Shown one piece after another: positions 8,862 through 16,589 of a stretch of DNA of 64,000 nt. The notes below the pieces were generated by a model that worked only from the letters and a program-made list of their open reading frames with translations, did not search any database and was not told where the DNA came from. Source of the stretch: Bacillales bacterium (GTDB taxonomy: Bacteria > Bacillota > Bacilli > Bacillales > DASSOY01); contig DASSOY010000029.1 of NCBI GenBank assembly GCA_035700025.1, positions 1 to 64,000 of the forward strand, given 5' to 3'. Positions within the stretch are counted from its first letter, which is position 1, and the number at the start of each line of letters is the position of its first letter. The position numbers and the translations under genes were made by a program.

Positions 8862-9626
8862 ATGCATAAGACGATTGATTTAAACTGTGACATGGGAGAG
8901 AGTTTCGGTGTTTACAAGCTTGGTTATGACGATGAAGTCATTCCGCTTGTCTCTTCGGTAAACATTGCTTGCGGTTTTCACGGCGGTGATCCGAACGTAA
9001 TGGATCATACGGTCGCCATGGCGAAAAAACATAACGTCGGGATCGGTGTACATCCTGGTTTTCCGGATTTGATCGGTTTCGGCCGCCGAAACATGGATGT
9101 ATCGCGAAAAGATTTAATGAATATGATTATTTATCAAATTGGTGCGCTCCATGCATTTTGTGAAAAACATGGAACGAAACTGCAGCATATTAAGCCGCAT
9201 GGGCAAATGAACAATTTGGCCGATGGCGATGCTGCGTTTGCTGATAACATTGTAGATGCGGTGCTGGCGGTAAGGCCGGACCTTCCGATGTACGTAAAGC
9301 CGAATTCTGAACTTCATAAACGGTCGGAGAAGAAAGGACTGCCGTTTGTTCTCGAGATTTTCGCCGACCGCGCCTATAACGACGACCTTTCACTCGTTTC
9401 CCGCAAAATCGAAGGCGCGGTGATCAGTGATCTTAATAAAGTTGCAGATCGAGTGTTAAAAATGGTGACCGAGCAGAAAGTCGTTACCATTACGGGCAAT
9501 GAAATCGAGGTTTCCGGTCAAACGATTTGCGTGCATGGGGATACACCAGCGGCGCTTGAAATGATTCGAGCGATTCGGAGACGGTTAGAAGCCATGGATG
9601 TGAAGATCGCTGCGCCGTTCGCTTGA
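8862..9626 (+). CDS. pxpA: 5-oxoprolinase subunit PxpA (LamB/YcsF family)
   Basis: 254 residues. It opens with the invariant IDLNCDMGESFG, followed by NIACGFHGGDPNVM, GVHPGFPDLIGFGRR and HIKPHGQMNNLA, then EIFADRAYNDDLSLVSR and a C-terminal CVHGDTPAAL. These mark the LamB/YcsF metal-binding barrel that opens the 5-oxoproline ring with PxpB and PxpC. The ATG at 8862 follows GAGGAGGG; another ATG at 8858-8860 is out of frame. The operon ends at a large palindromic terminator about 100 bases downstream. Confidence 0.94.
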   Translation: MHKTIDLNCDMGESFGVYKLGYDDEVIPLVSSVNIACGFHGGDPNVMDHTVAMAKKHNVGIGVHPGFPDLIGFGRRNMDVSRKDLMNMIIYQIGALHAFCEKHGTKLQHIKPHGQMNNLADGDAAFADNIVDAVLAVRPDLPMYVKPNSELHKRSEKKGLPFVLEIFADRAYNDDLSLVSRKIEGAVISDLNKVADRVLKMVTEQKVVTITGNEIEVSGQTICVHGDTPAALEMIRAIRRRLEAMDVKIAAPFA

Positions 9627-9725
9627 AATCTGGGAATCTTAGAATGGCCGTATTTCCTTGATCCGAACATTTCATGAATCGACCATCTCCAACCATCGTG
9701 TTCAATAGAAAATCTTACATGACTG

Positions 9726-9764
9726 AACCGGCATGAAGTGTACACTTCATGCCGGTTATTTTCC
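9726..9764. terminator. bidirectional terminator between pxpA and the AtoE gene
   Basis: A perfect 32-base palindrome (9726-9757, each arm 16 bases starting AACCGGCATGAAGTG) followed by ATTTTCC. It separates the convergent pxp operon and the minus-strand AtoE/amidohydrolase operon. Confidence 0.8.
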
Positions 9765-9847
9765 ATAAAAGTGATGCTCACTGCTCGATAGCCGTTTCAT
9801 GAGCAACCATATAAGGATAGAAGTATTCTTGTTGTAACTTTCAAGAT

Positions 9848-11224
9848 TTAGTAAGGTATGAAGGTTAATCCGAGAAAGAAAAACGGTGCGGCCAATATCA
9901 TTAAAGCCATGCAGTACCCCATAATGTCACGGGCTTTCATCCCGGTAATACCGAGAAGCGCGATTGCCCAGAATGGCTGGAACATGTTCGTCCACATATC
10001 ACCGGCACCGAAGGCAACGATGATTTTGCCCATCGGGACTCCTAAATCTTGTGCAACCGGCGTAATAATCGGGCCGAGAATGCTCCACTCTCCACCCCCG
10101 GAAGGAACGAAAATGTTAACTAATCCCCCAGTAAGCCATGTAATTGCTGGCAGCGTGAACGGAGTCGCAAAAGTGAGCAGCCATCCGGCGATAACCGCTC
10201 CGAGCCCCGATAGGGAGATCATACCCATGATTCCTCCGTAAAAGGGGAACTGCAATATGATGCCGCTTGCTCCTTTAGTTGCCTCCGTGATGGCGTCGAT
10301 GTAACGAATCGGCGTTTGATGAAGTAAAAGCCCAACGATAAGAAAAATAAAGTTCACGATGTTCAAGTTCAAGTCAAAGCCATTCGTAATAAAGTGGTAG
10401 ACGATATAAATCAAGCCGATCAACACGACGAACCCGCTCAGTAATCGGCTGTTCTCCAGCAAGTCGGCAACGTTTGTTTTCCCGCGATTCGTCTCCTTAT
10501 CAGGCACAGGCTCTATTGAGGAAGCGCTTTCATTTTCGAGCAATTGTGGTGCATACGATTCGATTCCAACGGAATCTTCTTTTTTCGGCGCCATGAAATA
10601 AAAGATCACCGGTACGACAATTAATATCATGAGTATGCTGTTAAGTATCGCATAGGGGGTTAAAATGGACTCCGAAATCGGTACAAGTCCGCCGATAATT
10701 TTTTCCATGAAGTTGCCTTCCGTTGCCGAAGCGAGAGCGGAAGACGACGACAGTCCATAATGCCAAACCATTTGTCCCGAGTAGCCTGCAGCGACGACAA
10801 GCGGGTAATGAATTTTGATTCCTTTTTTGTACGCTTGTTTTCCGACTTCGAGCGCAAACAATGCTCCTACAATCAATCCGAGACCCCAGTTAATCCAGGC
10901 AAAAATACAAGTTACTAAAGCCGTTAAGGCGGCGGCATGCGCATTATTATTTGGCTTACCTGCTATTTTTTCGATAAATCCTTTAACTCCCGGAGCAACG
11001 GCCAACGCGTGCCCCGTTACGAGAATTAACACCATTTGCATTGTAAATGTAAGTAAATTCCAAAATCCCGAGTACCAGTCTTTAACCATTCCCATAAATC
11101 CAGTATCGGTTAGCCCAATGCCCATTAAAAAAGTAATAATGGTCAGCAGGATGGCAAAGATCATCGGGTTCGGCATGAATCGCTCGGAAAACCTGGTAAA
11201 CACGGCACCCATTTGTCGAATCAT
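9848..11224 (-). CDS. AtoE-type short-chain fatty acid transporter family protein
   Basis: 458 residues, about a dozen membrane segments. The N terminus FTRFSERFMPNPMIFAILL and the later PGVKGFIEKIAG, FAWINWGLGLIVGALFA and SGQMVWHYGLSSSSALASATEGN are typical of the AtoE / short-chain fatty acid carrier family, as is FVPSGGGEWSILGPII near the C terminus. A hydrophilic loop of about 40 residues around position 220-260 separates the halves. It is the second gene of a minus-strand operon, starting 5 bases after the amidohydrolase stop, so it may import the substrate or export the carboxylate product of that enzyme. Confidence 0.88.
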   Translation of the reverse strand: MIRQMGAVFTRFSERFMPNPMIFAILLTIITFLMGIGLTDTGFMGMVKDWYSGFWNLLTFTMQMVLILVTGHALAVAPGVKGFIEKIAGKPNNNAHAAALTALVTCIFAWINWGLGLIVGALFALEVGKQAYKKGIKIHYPLVVAAGYSGQMVWHYGLSSSSALASATEGNFMEKIIGGLVPISESILTPYAILNSILMILIVVPVIFYFMAPKKEDSVGIESYAPQLLENESASSIEPVPDKETNRGKTNVADLLENSRLLSGFVVLIGLIYIVYHFITNGFDLNLNIVNFIFLIVGLLLHQTPIRYIDAITEATKGASGIILQFPFYGGIMGMISLSGLGAVIAGWLLTFATPFTLPAITWLTGGLVNIFVPSGGGEWSILGPIITPVAQDLGVPMGKIIVAFGAGDMWTNMFQPFWAIALLGITGMKARDIMGYCMALMILAAPFFFLGLTFIPY

Positions 11225-11229
11225 GATTC

Positions 11230-12129
11230 TTATTCACTCCTTCGTTTGTAAGGAATTCGAATGGCAGGTTCGAATCGACTCTTTCCTTCTTTCAACAATT
11301 CCCGGTAAACGTCCAAATTTCGGTCTTCGAGATGATCGAAAGTCATCGGCGCACGAGACCCTTTCGTGATGTACTTCAACGGGTCTGAATCGAGTTCGGC
11401 TGAAATGATTTCTTCAGTGCCTCTCGCTTGTGCCAATTTCCATGCGGTTGGATCGACAATCATGCTGTGACCGAAGTAGTATGCGCCGCCGGCATCCGGA
11501 CCGACTGCATTCGTGCCAATCATATACACATGGTTGTCATACGCTCGTGCACGTGTCGTTAAATCCCATATGTCGAAACTGCGCATTAACGCTGAAGGCC
11601 TAACGATCACTTCGGCACCGTTTAAAGCAAGCAGCCTGGCCAGTTCGGGGAAATCACCGTCATAACAGATGATCATGCCGATGTTACCGAGTTCCGTTTC
11701 GTATACGCACGCCGTACTCCCTGCTTCAGCCCAACCGCCTCCAGCTCTTCTTTCAGATGGAAAAGGATGCGTTTTGTGGTAAACTCCGACAATTTCACCT
11801 TTCGCATCAATGAGAAGGCTGCTGTTGTAAACAAATCCTCTCTTTGGGCCTCTCGTGTACGTCGGCCAGACGACGTGAACAGATAATTCCCTTGCCGCTT
11901 CCCGAATCGGTTTCGTTTGTTCACCGTCAACTTCGTCTATGAGATCGTAAAGTTGCTCGGGCGAAAGGTTTGGGTTGAATCCGGTCGTGATTGTTTCAGG
12001 AAAAACGACAAGATCCGCTTTATGTTCTGCAACGGCACGCTCTAACCACTTCAATGCCTTATTGATGTTGGACGTCACCTGATTCGGCTCGACAGCGATT
12101 TGAACGGCAGCGGCGACAAAATTTTTCAT
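11230..12129 (-). CDS. nitrilase-superfamily carbon-nitrogen hydrolase
   Basis: 299 residues. The Glu-Lys-Cys catalytic triad is visible at Glu45 (VVFPE), Lys119 (YHKTHPF) and Cys155 (IICYDGDFPE). The fold is the single-domain nitrilase superfamily, closest in appearance to N-carbamoyl amino acid hydrolases and aliphatic amidases; the exact amide is unknown. The start has an AAAGGAGG site and the AtoE-type carrier follows at once, so the pair probably handles uptake or disposal of an amide-linked acid. The divergent lar operon begins about 275 bases upstream of its start. Confidence 0.88.
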   Translation of the reverse strand: MKNFVAAAVQIAVEPNQVTSNINKALKWLERAVAEHKADLVVFPETITTGFNPNLSPEQLYDLIDEVDGEQTKPIREAARELSVHVVWPTYTRGPKRGFVYNSSLLIDAKGEIVGVYHKTHPFPSERRAGGGWAEAGSTACVYETELGNIGMIICYDGDFPELARLLALNGAEVIVRPSALMRSFDIWDLTTRARAYDNHVYMIGTNAVGPDAGGAYYFGHSMIVDPTAWKLAQARGTEEIISAELDSDPLKYITKGSRAPMTFDHLEDRNLDVYRELLKEGKSRFEPAIRIPYKRRSE

Positions 12130-12313
12130 TCTTATCCTCCTTTCATGCCCGCATTAAATTAACGGTTTATTCAGGGGAAAAGCAACTTCGTCGAATGTCC
12201 TCTCCTTAACGAATATTGTCAACAGTCGACGAATAGAGTAACTTTCACTTCAATTATAATCTCGGATTAAGCGACTGACAACTGAATTTTGAAAAAATTC
12301 CGGTTATACAATG

Positions 12314-12342
12314 TTGACGGATCTTAGGTTATTCATTAAAGT
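12314..12342 (+). promoter_or_regulatory. putative lar operon promoter
   Basis: TTGACG (12314-12319), 17-base spacer, TAAAGT (12337-12342), about 60 bases before the larE ATG. The remaining divergent gap (12130-12404) is AT-rich and holds no gene. Confidence 0.45.
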
Positions 12343-12404
12343 AAAAACAAATGTAAAAATAAGAATGCTCAATCGATTTTGTGGATATATATGGGGGCTT
12401 TCGC

Positions 12405-13211
12405 ATGTTGGAACAAAAATATGAGAAACTACAAGCAATCCTCCGAGAAATGGGAAGCGTCGTTGTTGCTTTTTCCGGCGGGGTTGACAGTACCTTTTTA
12501 TTAAAGGCGGCGCTTGACGAACTCGGAACCGATCATGTCCTCGCAGTGACCGCAGATTCGGAAACGTATCCATCAAGTGAGCTGATAGAAGCGAAGAAGA
12601 TTGCCTCGGAACTCAACGCCCCGCATTTGGTCATTGAAACATCGGAGCTTGCCATTCCCGGTTACGTGGAAAATAATAGAAACCGTTGTTATTTTTGTAA
12701 AAAAGGATTATTTGAAGAGTTGCTGCCGATCATGGAAGATCGCGGCTTTCACAATCTTGTATTTGGCTTGATTGCTGACGATATGAGTGATTATCGCCCA
12801 GGGGTGAAAGCGGCCAAGGAATACGGGGTTCGCGGCCCGCTGCAAGAAGCGGAACTCTATAAGCAAGAAATTCGTGAGTTGTCGAAACGCTTCGGACTTT
12901 CGACTTGGGACAAACCATCTTTTGCGTGTCTTTCTTCCCGGATTGCGTATGGCGAGGAAGTGACAAGAGAAAAACTAACGAAGGTTGAGAAATCGGAGCA
13001 ATTCATTCGATCGCTTGGGATTCGCCAGCTGAGGGTGCGAACGCACGGGGAAACGGCAAGAATTGAAGTAGAGCCGGAGGAGATGGCGATCGTACTGGAC
13101 AATCATGCAATGATAGCGGAACGCTTGAAAACGTATGGATATCAGTATGTCACACTTGATCTCGTCGGCTATAAAAGCGGCAGCATGAACCAAATGCTCA
13201 CAAAACAATAA
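12405..13211 (+). CDS. larE: LarE, sulfur transferase for nickel-pincer cofactor synthesis
   Basis: 268 residues from ATG 12405, seven bases after GGGGG. An in-frame GTG at 12381 has no ribosome binding site. The PP-loop ATP-binding motif AFSGGVDSTFLLKAA is at residues 22-36. Cys175 in KPSFACLSSR corresponds to the sacrificial cysteine of Lactiplantibacillus LarE. In addition Cys95 and Cys98 form a CYFC pair in NRCYFCKKG, so three cysteines are present; LarE proteins with such a triad have been described as [4Fe-4S] enzymes. LarE installs the two sulfurs of the pyridinium dithiocarboxylate cofactor of lactate racemase and related LarA enzymes. No larA lies in this window. Confidence 0.93.
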   Translation: MLEQKYEKLQAILREMGSVVVAFSGGVDSTFLLKAALDELGTDHVLAVTADSETYPSSELIEAKKIASELNAPHLVIETSELAIPGYVENNRNRCYFCKKGLFEELLPIMEDRGFHNLVFGLIADDMSDYRPGVKAAKEYGVRGPLQEAELYKQEIRELSKRFGLSTWDKPSFACLSSRIAYGEEVTREKLTKVEKSEQFIRSLGIRQLRVRTHGETARIEVEPEEMAIVLDNHAMIAERLKTYGYQYVTLDLVGYKSGSMNQMLTKQ

Positions 13212-13222
13212 GGGGATTCTTT

Positions 13223-14008
13223 ATGAAGCATAGCAAGAAATCGATCGAGCAAGTGTTACAAGAAGTAAAAGCTGGCGAGATGTCCATTGATGAAGCGAAA
13301 GAGCGACTCAAGCCTTATGATCATTTATCATTTGCGAAACTCGATGTGAATCGTGAAGCGCGGACAGGATTTCCTGAAGTCATATATGGCGAAGGGAAAA
13401 CCGCGGCACAGCTCATTGAAATTATTGAACATATCAAAGAAAAATTACCAGTTGTGCTCGCCACGAGAGTGGATGTTGAAAAAGCAAAACAAGTGATGCC
13501 GCGGATCGACGGCCTTCAGTATAACGAAACCGCCCGTACACTGCTCTGGAAAAAAGAAGCGGCAGCAGCAGTCGATACCGATGGTTATATTGCAGTTGTA
13601 TGTGCAGGTACGTCGGATTTGCCGGTTGCAGAAGAAGCGGCGGTAACGGCGGAGGCGTTTGGATGCCGGGTCGAACGGATCAATGATGTCGGCGTGGCCG
13701 GACTGCAGCGGTTGCTCGATTGTCTTGAGGTCATTCGCGGTGCAACGATTGTCGTTTGCGCGGCCGGTATGGAAGGGGCGCTGACGAGTGTGTTGGCTGG
13801 ACTCATCCATAATCCAATTATCGCTGTGCCGACAAGCGTCGGTTACGGAGCCAATTTTGGCGGATTATCTGCGTTGCTGTCAATGTTAAATACATGTGCA
13901 CCAGGCGTGAGTGTTGTTAACATTGACAACGGTTTCGGCGCCGGATACCATGCGGCTCAATTGTATCGCTTAATAAACGGAGGAAACCATGAACATCCTG
14001 TACTTTGA
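13223..14008 (+). CDS. larB: LarB, NaAD carboxylase/hydrolase for nickel-pincer cofactor
   Basis: 261 residues. An N-terminal helical region (SIEQVLQEVKAGEMSIDEA) precedes a conserved FAKLDVNREARTGFPEVIYG segment. The C-terminal PurE-like domain starts near residue 128 with IAVVCAGTSDLPVAEEAAV and continues through GGLSALLSMLNTCAPGV. LarB carboxylates and hydrolyses nicotinic acid adenine dinucleotide in the first cofactor step. It begins 11 bases after larE, and its last 20 bases overlap larC1, indicating tight coupling. Confidence 0.94.
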   Translation: MKHSKKSIEQVLQEVKAGEMSIDEAKERLKPYDHLSFAKLDVNREARTGFPEVIYGEGKTAAQLIEIIEHIKEKLPVVLATRVDVEKAKQVMPRIDGLQYNETARTLLWKKEAAAAVDTDGYIAVVCAGTSDLPVAEEAAVTAEAFGCRVERINDVGVAGLQRLLDCLEVIRGATIVVCAAGMEGALTSVLAGLIHNPIIAVPTSVGYGANFGGLSALLSMLNTCAPGVSVVNIDNGFGAGYHAAQLYRLINGGNHEHPVL

Positions 14009-14723
14009 TTGCTTTTCAGGCATCAGCGGCGACATGACGGTTGGCGCGCTCGTCGATGCCGGGGCAGATCCCGAATCTATTGAAAAAGCTTTGAAATCTT
14101 TGCGTTTCTCATCCGAATACCGATTGCATTGGGAAAAGGTCGTGAAAAAAGGAATTACCGCGACAAAATTCATCGTGGAGAGTGAAAAAGAGCCGCACGG
14201 ACACCGGCATCTCGATACGATTATCAAGATGATCGATCAGGCGGAACTGACCGATTTTGTAAAAACAACCGCTTTACGGATTTTTAAAATCATCGGCAAG
14301 GCGGAGGCAGGTATTCACGGCATTCCTTTGAAAAAAGTACATTTTCACGAAGTTGGCGCCGTTGATTCGATTATTGATGTTGTTGCAACGGCATTAGCCA
14401 TTGAGCAGTTGAATCCTGAGCGAATTGTTAGTTCGGCTGTCGCTGTCGGAAACGGCACGATCCACATCGATCACGGCATTTACCCGGTCCCCGCTCCGGC
14501 AACAATCGATATTTTGAAAGGCATTCCTTTGAAATCGAGTGACATTCAAGGGGAAATGACGACGCCGACTGGGGCGGGCATTATCGCTGCCCTCGCCCAA
14601 TCGATTGGTCCGATTCCGGACATGCAAGTAGAGAGAATCGGTTACGGGGCAGGAACGAAAGATTGGCCGAACCAGCCGAACGTCCTGCGTGTCATGACAG
14701 GAGTTGCGCCACATGCCGGGTAA
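13989..14723 (+). CDS. larC1: LarC N-terminal part (larC1), nickel insertion protein
   Basis: 244 residues, ATG after GGAGG and inside the end of larB. It is the N-terminal portion of the CTP-dependent nickel insertase: YFDCFSGISGDMTVGALVD at the start, then HFHEVGAVDSIIDVVATALA and PTGAGIIAALA. The frame stops at TAA 14721-14723, while the C-terminal part continues in the +1 frame from an overlapping start. The frames share 14698-14720, where GGG sits directly before the TAA, so a +1 slip (GGG to GGT) would give one polypeptide of about 395 residues. In Lactiplantibacillus larC is likewise split into larC1/larC2 and joined by ribosomal frameshifting. Confidence 0.92.
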   Translation: MNILYFDCFSGISGDMTVGALVDAGADPESIEKALKSLRFSSEYRLHWEKVVKKGITATKFIVESEKEPHGHRHLDTIIKMIDQAELTDFVKTTALRIFKIIGKAEAGIHGIPLKKVHFHEVGAVDSIIDVVATALAIEQLNPERIVSSAVAVGNGTIHIDHGIYPVPAPATIDILKGIPLKSSDIQGEMTTPTGAGIIAALAQSIGPIPDMQVERIGYGAGTKDWPNQPNVLRVMTGVAPHAG

Positions 14724-15165
14724 CCGCGAACATGTCGATGAAAACATGGTGAAAATGGAAGTGAATCTGGATGACATGCCGGGAGAATGGCTCGGACATG
14801 TTATGGATCTATTGTTTGACGCCGGAGCGAACGATGTATTTTACATCCCGATTTATATGAAAAAAAACCGCCCCGGGGTCATGCTGCAACTTTTATGTCA
14901 TCAGGAAGACTTGGAACGGATGGAACGTATTCTTTTTACGGAGACGACGACGCTTGGGATCCGTTATGTTCCGACGACAGTTCACCGTTTGGAAAGACGG
15001 TTCTATAAAGTCAATACCGAATGGGGAGAAGTGACCGTTAAAGAGGGCAGGTTGAAAGGCAAAGTTGTTCAACGCTCTCCGGAGTTTGAAGACTGCCGGG
15101 CAATCGCCGAAAAACACGGTGTTCCTTTGAAGTACGTATATCATGCCGTATGGAAACGGCTTTAA
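14713..15165 (+). CDS. larC2: LarC C-terminal part (larC2)
   Basis: 150 residues if translated from ATG 14713, which has AGGAG nine bases upstream; a TTG at 14704 abuts that site and is unlikely. The frame is +1 relative to larC1 and open from 14698. The sequence carries the conserved continuation of LarC: KMEVNLDDMPGEWLGHVMD, FDAGANDVFYIPIYMKKNRP, ETTTLGIRY and a closing PEFEDCRAIAEKHGVPLKYVY. It may be made alone, as a frameshift fusion with larC1, or both. A terminator follows directly. Confidence 0.9.
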   Translation: MPGNREHVDENMVKMEVNLDDMPGEWLGHVMDLLFDAGANDVFYIPIYMKKNRPGVMLQLLCHQEDLERMERILFTETTTLGIRYVPTTVHRLERRFYKVNTEWGEVTVKEGRLKGKVVQRSPEFEDCRAIAEKHGVPLKYVYHAVWKRL

Positions 15166-15171
15166 TAAATG

Positions 15172-15199
15172 AGGGTGCCCGATCAGAGGCACCCTTTGT
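15172..15199 (+). terminator. lar operon terminator
   Basis: AGGGTGCC (15172-15179) pairs with GGCACCCT (15188-15195) followed by TTG TT. Confidence 0.75.
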
Positions 15200-15331
15200 T
15201 TACGTGATTTTATCTATTTTTGAAAAAATTAACGTCGACGCTCCCTTTCGATAGTCCTGCGTTTTCGATTGCACAGCCCTTTTTCTTCGAGCGTTCTCGG
15301 GAGCGTCATTTTTATTGATTTACCTTCATCC

Positions 15332-16066
15332 TCAGGCTTTTGATGCTTCGTTTTTCTTCTCTTTTTCGGACTCTTTGTTTTCGCTGGAAGCGTCGTTGGT
15401 GTTCCGGTTCTTTAATTCCTTATAAAGACTGATTCCGAGAACCGCGACAGTGATCACTACTGGGACGATCCAGTGGAAAGAGTGGATATACGGGTGCAAA
15501 TATTGTTTAACGAAGTCGTCCTTATTGATCATTTCACCAGCAGTCCAGGCGAGCAAACCTGCGCCTGCCCAAATGATAATGGGGAATTTGTCCATCAATT
15601 TCAATAAAAGGTTGCTTCCCCAAACGATCAGCGGAATGCTCAGTGCTAATCCGATCACGACGAGCCAGTAGTTGTTTCCGGCAATGCCGGCAATCGCCAA
15701 CACATTGTCCAAACTCATGACGAGATCAGCAATGATCACTGTTTGGATGGCTTTTCCAAGCCCTTCCGCTGCCTCAACGGTATCCCCTTCATCGTGGTTT
15801 TCGTTCAATAATTTATAAGCGATCCAAATCAACAACAAACCGCCGATGAATTGCAAGAAAGGAATTTTCAGCAACCAGACAGCGACTAGCGTGAGTACGA
15901 CCCGGAGTGCGATCGCGCCGAAACTCCCCCAAAAAACGGCCTTTTTTTGTTGTTCCTCAGGCAACTTACGCGATGCCAGCGCGATGACGACGGCGTTGTC
16001 GCCGCTCAATACGATATTGATGATGAAGATTGAAAATAACGAAGTCCAAAATGCAATGTCAAACAA
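15332..16066 (-). CDS. TerC family membrane protein, YjbE-type (likely Mn2+ exporter)
   Basis: 244 residues from TTG 16066, eight bases after AGGAGG. Seven or so membrane helices carry the TerC signatures NIVLSGDNAVVIALASRKLP in helix 1 and ADLVMSLDNVLAIAGIAGN in the middle; the paired acidic GDN / LDN residues are the expected metal site. The C terminus is a charged tail rich in Glu and Lys. The gene lies directly behind a yybP-ykoY manganese riboswitch, which strongly supports the manganese-export role known for TerC/YjbE-family proteins. It is transcribed alone. Confidence 0.92.
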   Translation of the reverse strand: MFDIAFWTSLFSIFIINIVLSGDNAVVIALASRKLPEEQQKKAVFWGSFGAIALRVVLTLVAVWLLKIPFLQFIGGLLLIWIAYKLLNENHDEGDTVEAAEGLGKAIQTVIIADLVMSLDNVLAIAGIAGNNYWLVVIGLALSIPLIVWGSNLLLKLMDKFPIIIWAGAGLLAWTAGEMINKDDFVKQYLHPYIHSFHWIVPVVITVAVLGISLYKELKNRNTNDASSENKESEKEKKNEASKA

Positions 16067-16191
16067 TTCATTTTCCTCCTAACCTTCCGTTGAAGTGCGA
16101 TCGGTGAATCAAACGGCAACGGCAGCAATCGCTCAAACTTGTCCGCAAGTGTCATTATTTTTTTACCCTAAACGGATTCTATTCAAGCATG

Positions 16192-16223
16192 AAAAAAACC
16201 CTTGCCCGTTCGCGGGCAAAGGT
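16192..16223 (-). terminator. intrinsic terminator of the Mn2+ riboswitch expression platform
   Basis: On the minus strand CCTTTGCCCG (16222-16213), tetraloop CGAA, CGGGCAAGGG (16208-16199), then seven U (16198-16192). Upstream, GGGGCAAAGG (about 16248-16239) can pair with the first arm as an antiterminator. The same segment can instead pair with the 3' arm of aptamer helix P1. Confidence 0.85.
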
Positions 16224-16270
16224 CGCCTATCTAAAAAAACCTTTGCCCCTGCATGCGATTTGCGCAGAAG

Positions 16271-16372
16271 TCAAAGGTCTCGCTAAACATGAAGTCTACA
16301 AAGCCGGGGCGAAACGCCCGAAATGACGACTTTGTACCACCCTGGATTGGCGTGGCAGCTACTCCCCTTTGA
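16271..16372 (-). promoter_or_regulatory. yybP-ykoY (manganese) riboswitch aptamer
   Basis: Read on the minus strand, the element starts with AAAGGGGAGTAGCTGCCACG and ends with GCGAGACCTTTG, the two conserved ends of this Mn2+-sensing RNA. CAAAGG at the 5' end pairs with CCTTTG at the 3' end as helix P1. It lies about 205 bases upstream of a TerC-family start and is followed by an antiterminator/terminator pair. Mn2+ stabilising P1 would free the antiterminator and switch the exporter on, the logic known for this class. Confidence 0.95.
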
Positions 16373-16472
16373 TTTAAAAAGTGAACCGTTTCATTCTTAG
16401 AATCCATTATCGCAAAAGTTTGCGAGAAAATCCACTCATACGCTTTACGGAAGGTTAAAGACGTATGACCTA

Positions 16473-16510
16473 GAAAATCCGCATTGCCAAAGCTAGCAAT
16501 GCGGATTTTC
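16473..16510 (-). terminator. terminator hairpin after the Rap-like gene and micro-ORF
   Basis: GAAAATCCGCATTGC and its exact complement form a 15-bp stem with an 8-base loop; on the minus strand it ends in ATTTTC. It begins seven bases after the stop of the 11-codon ORF. Confidence 0.7.
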
Positions 16511-16517
16511 CAATCTT

Positions 16518-16553
16518 CTAATCACGAATGCCGTCATGGTCCGACTTTGTCAA
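16518..16553 (-). CDS. possible 11-residue peptide downstream of the Rap-like gene
   Basis: A TTG-initiated ORF encoding MTKSDHDGIRD. It has a near-perfect AAAGGAGGT ribosome binding site (16561-16567 region) seven bases upstream, 36 bases after the Rap-like stop, and is followed at once by the terminator hairpin. Rap genes are normally followed by phr genes encoding secreted pre-peptides of about 40 residues. No such ORF is present here, and this peptide has no signal sequence. It may be a minimal cognate peptide, a leader peptide or chance. Confidence 0.35.
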   Translation of the reverse strand: MTKSDHDGIRD

Positions 16554-16589
16554 TTAGGTGACCTCCTTTCAAAAACGCAGTTCACCGCA

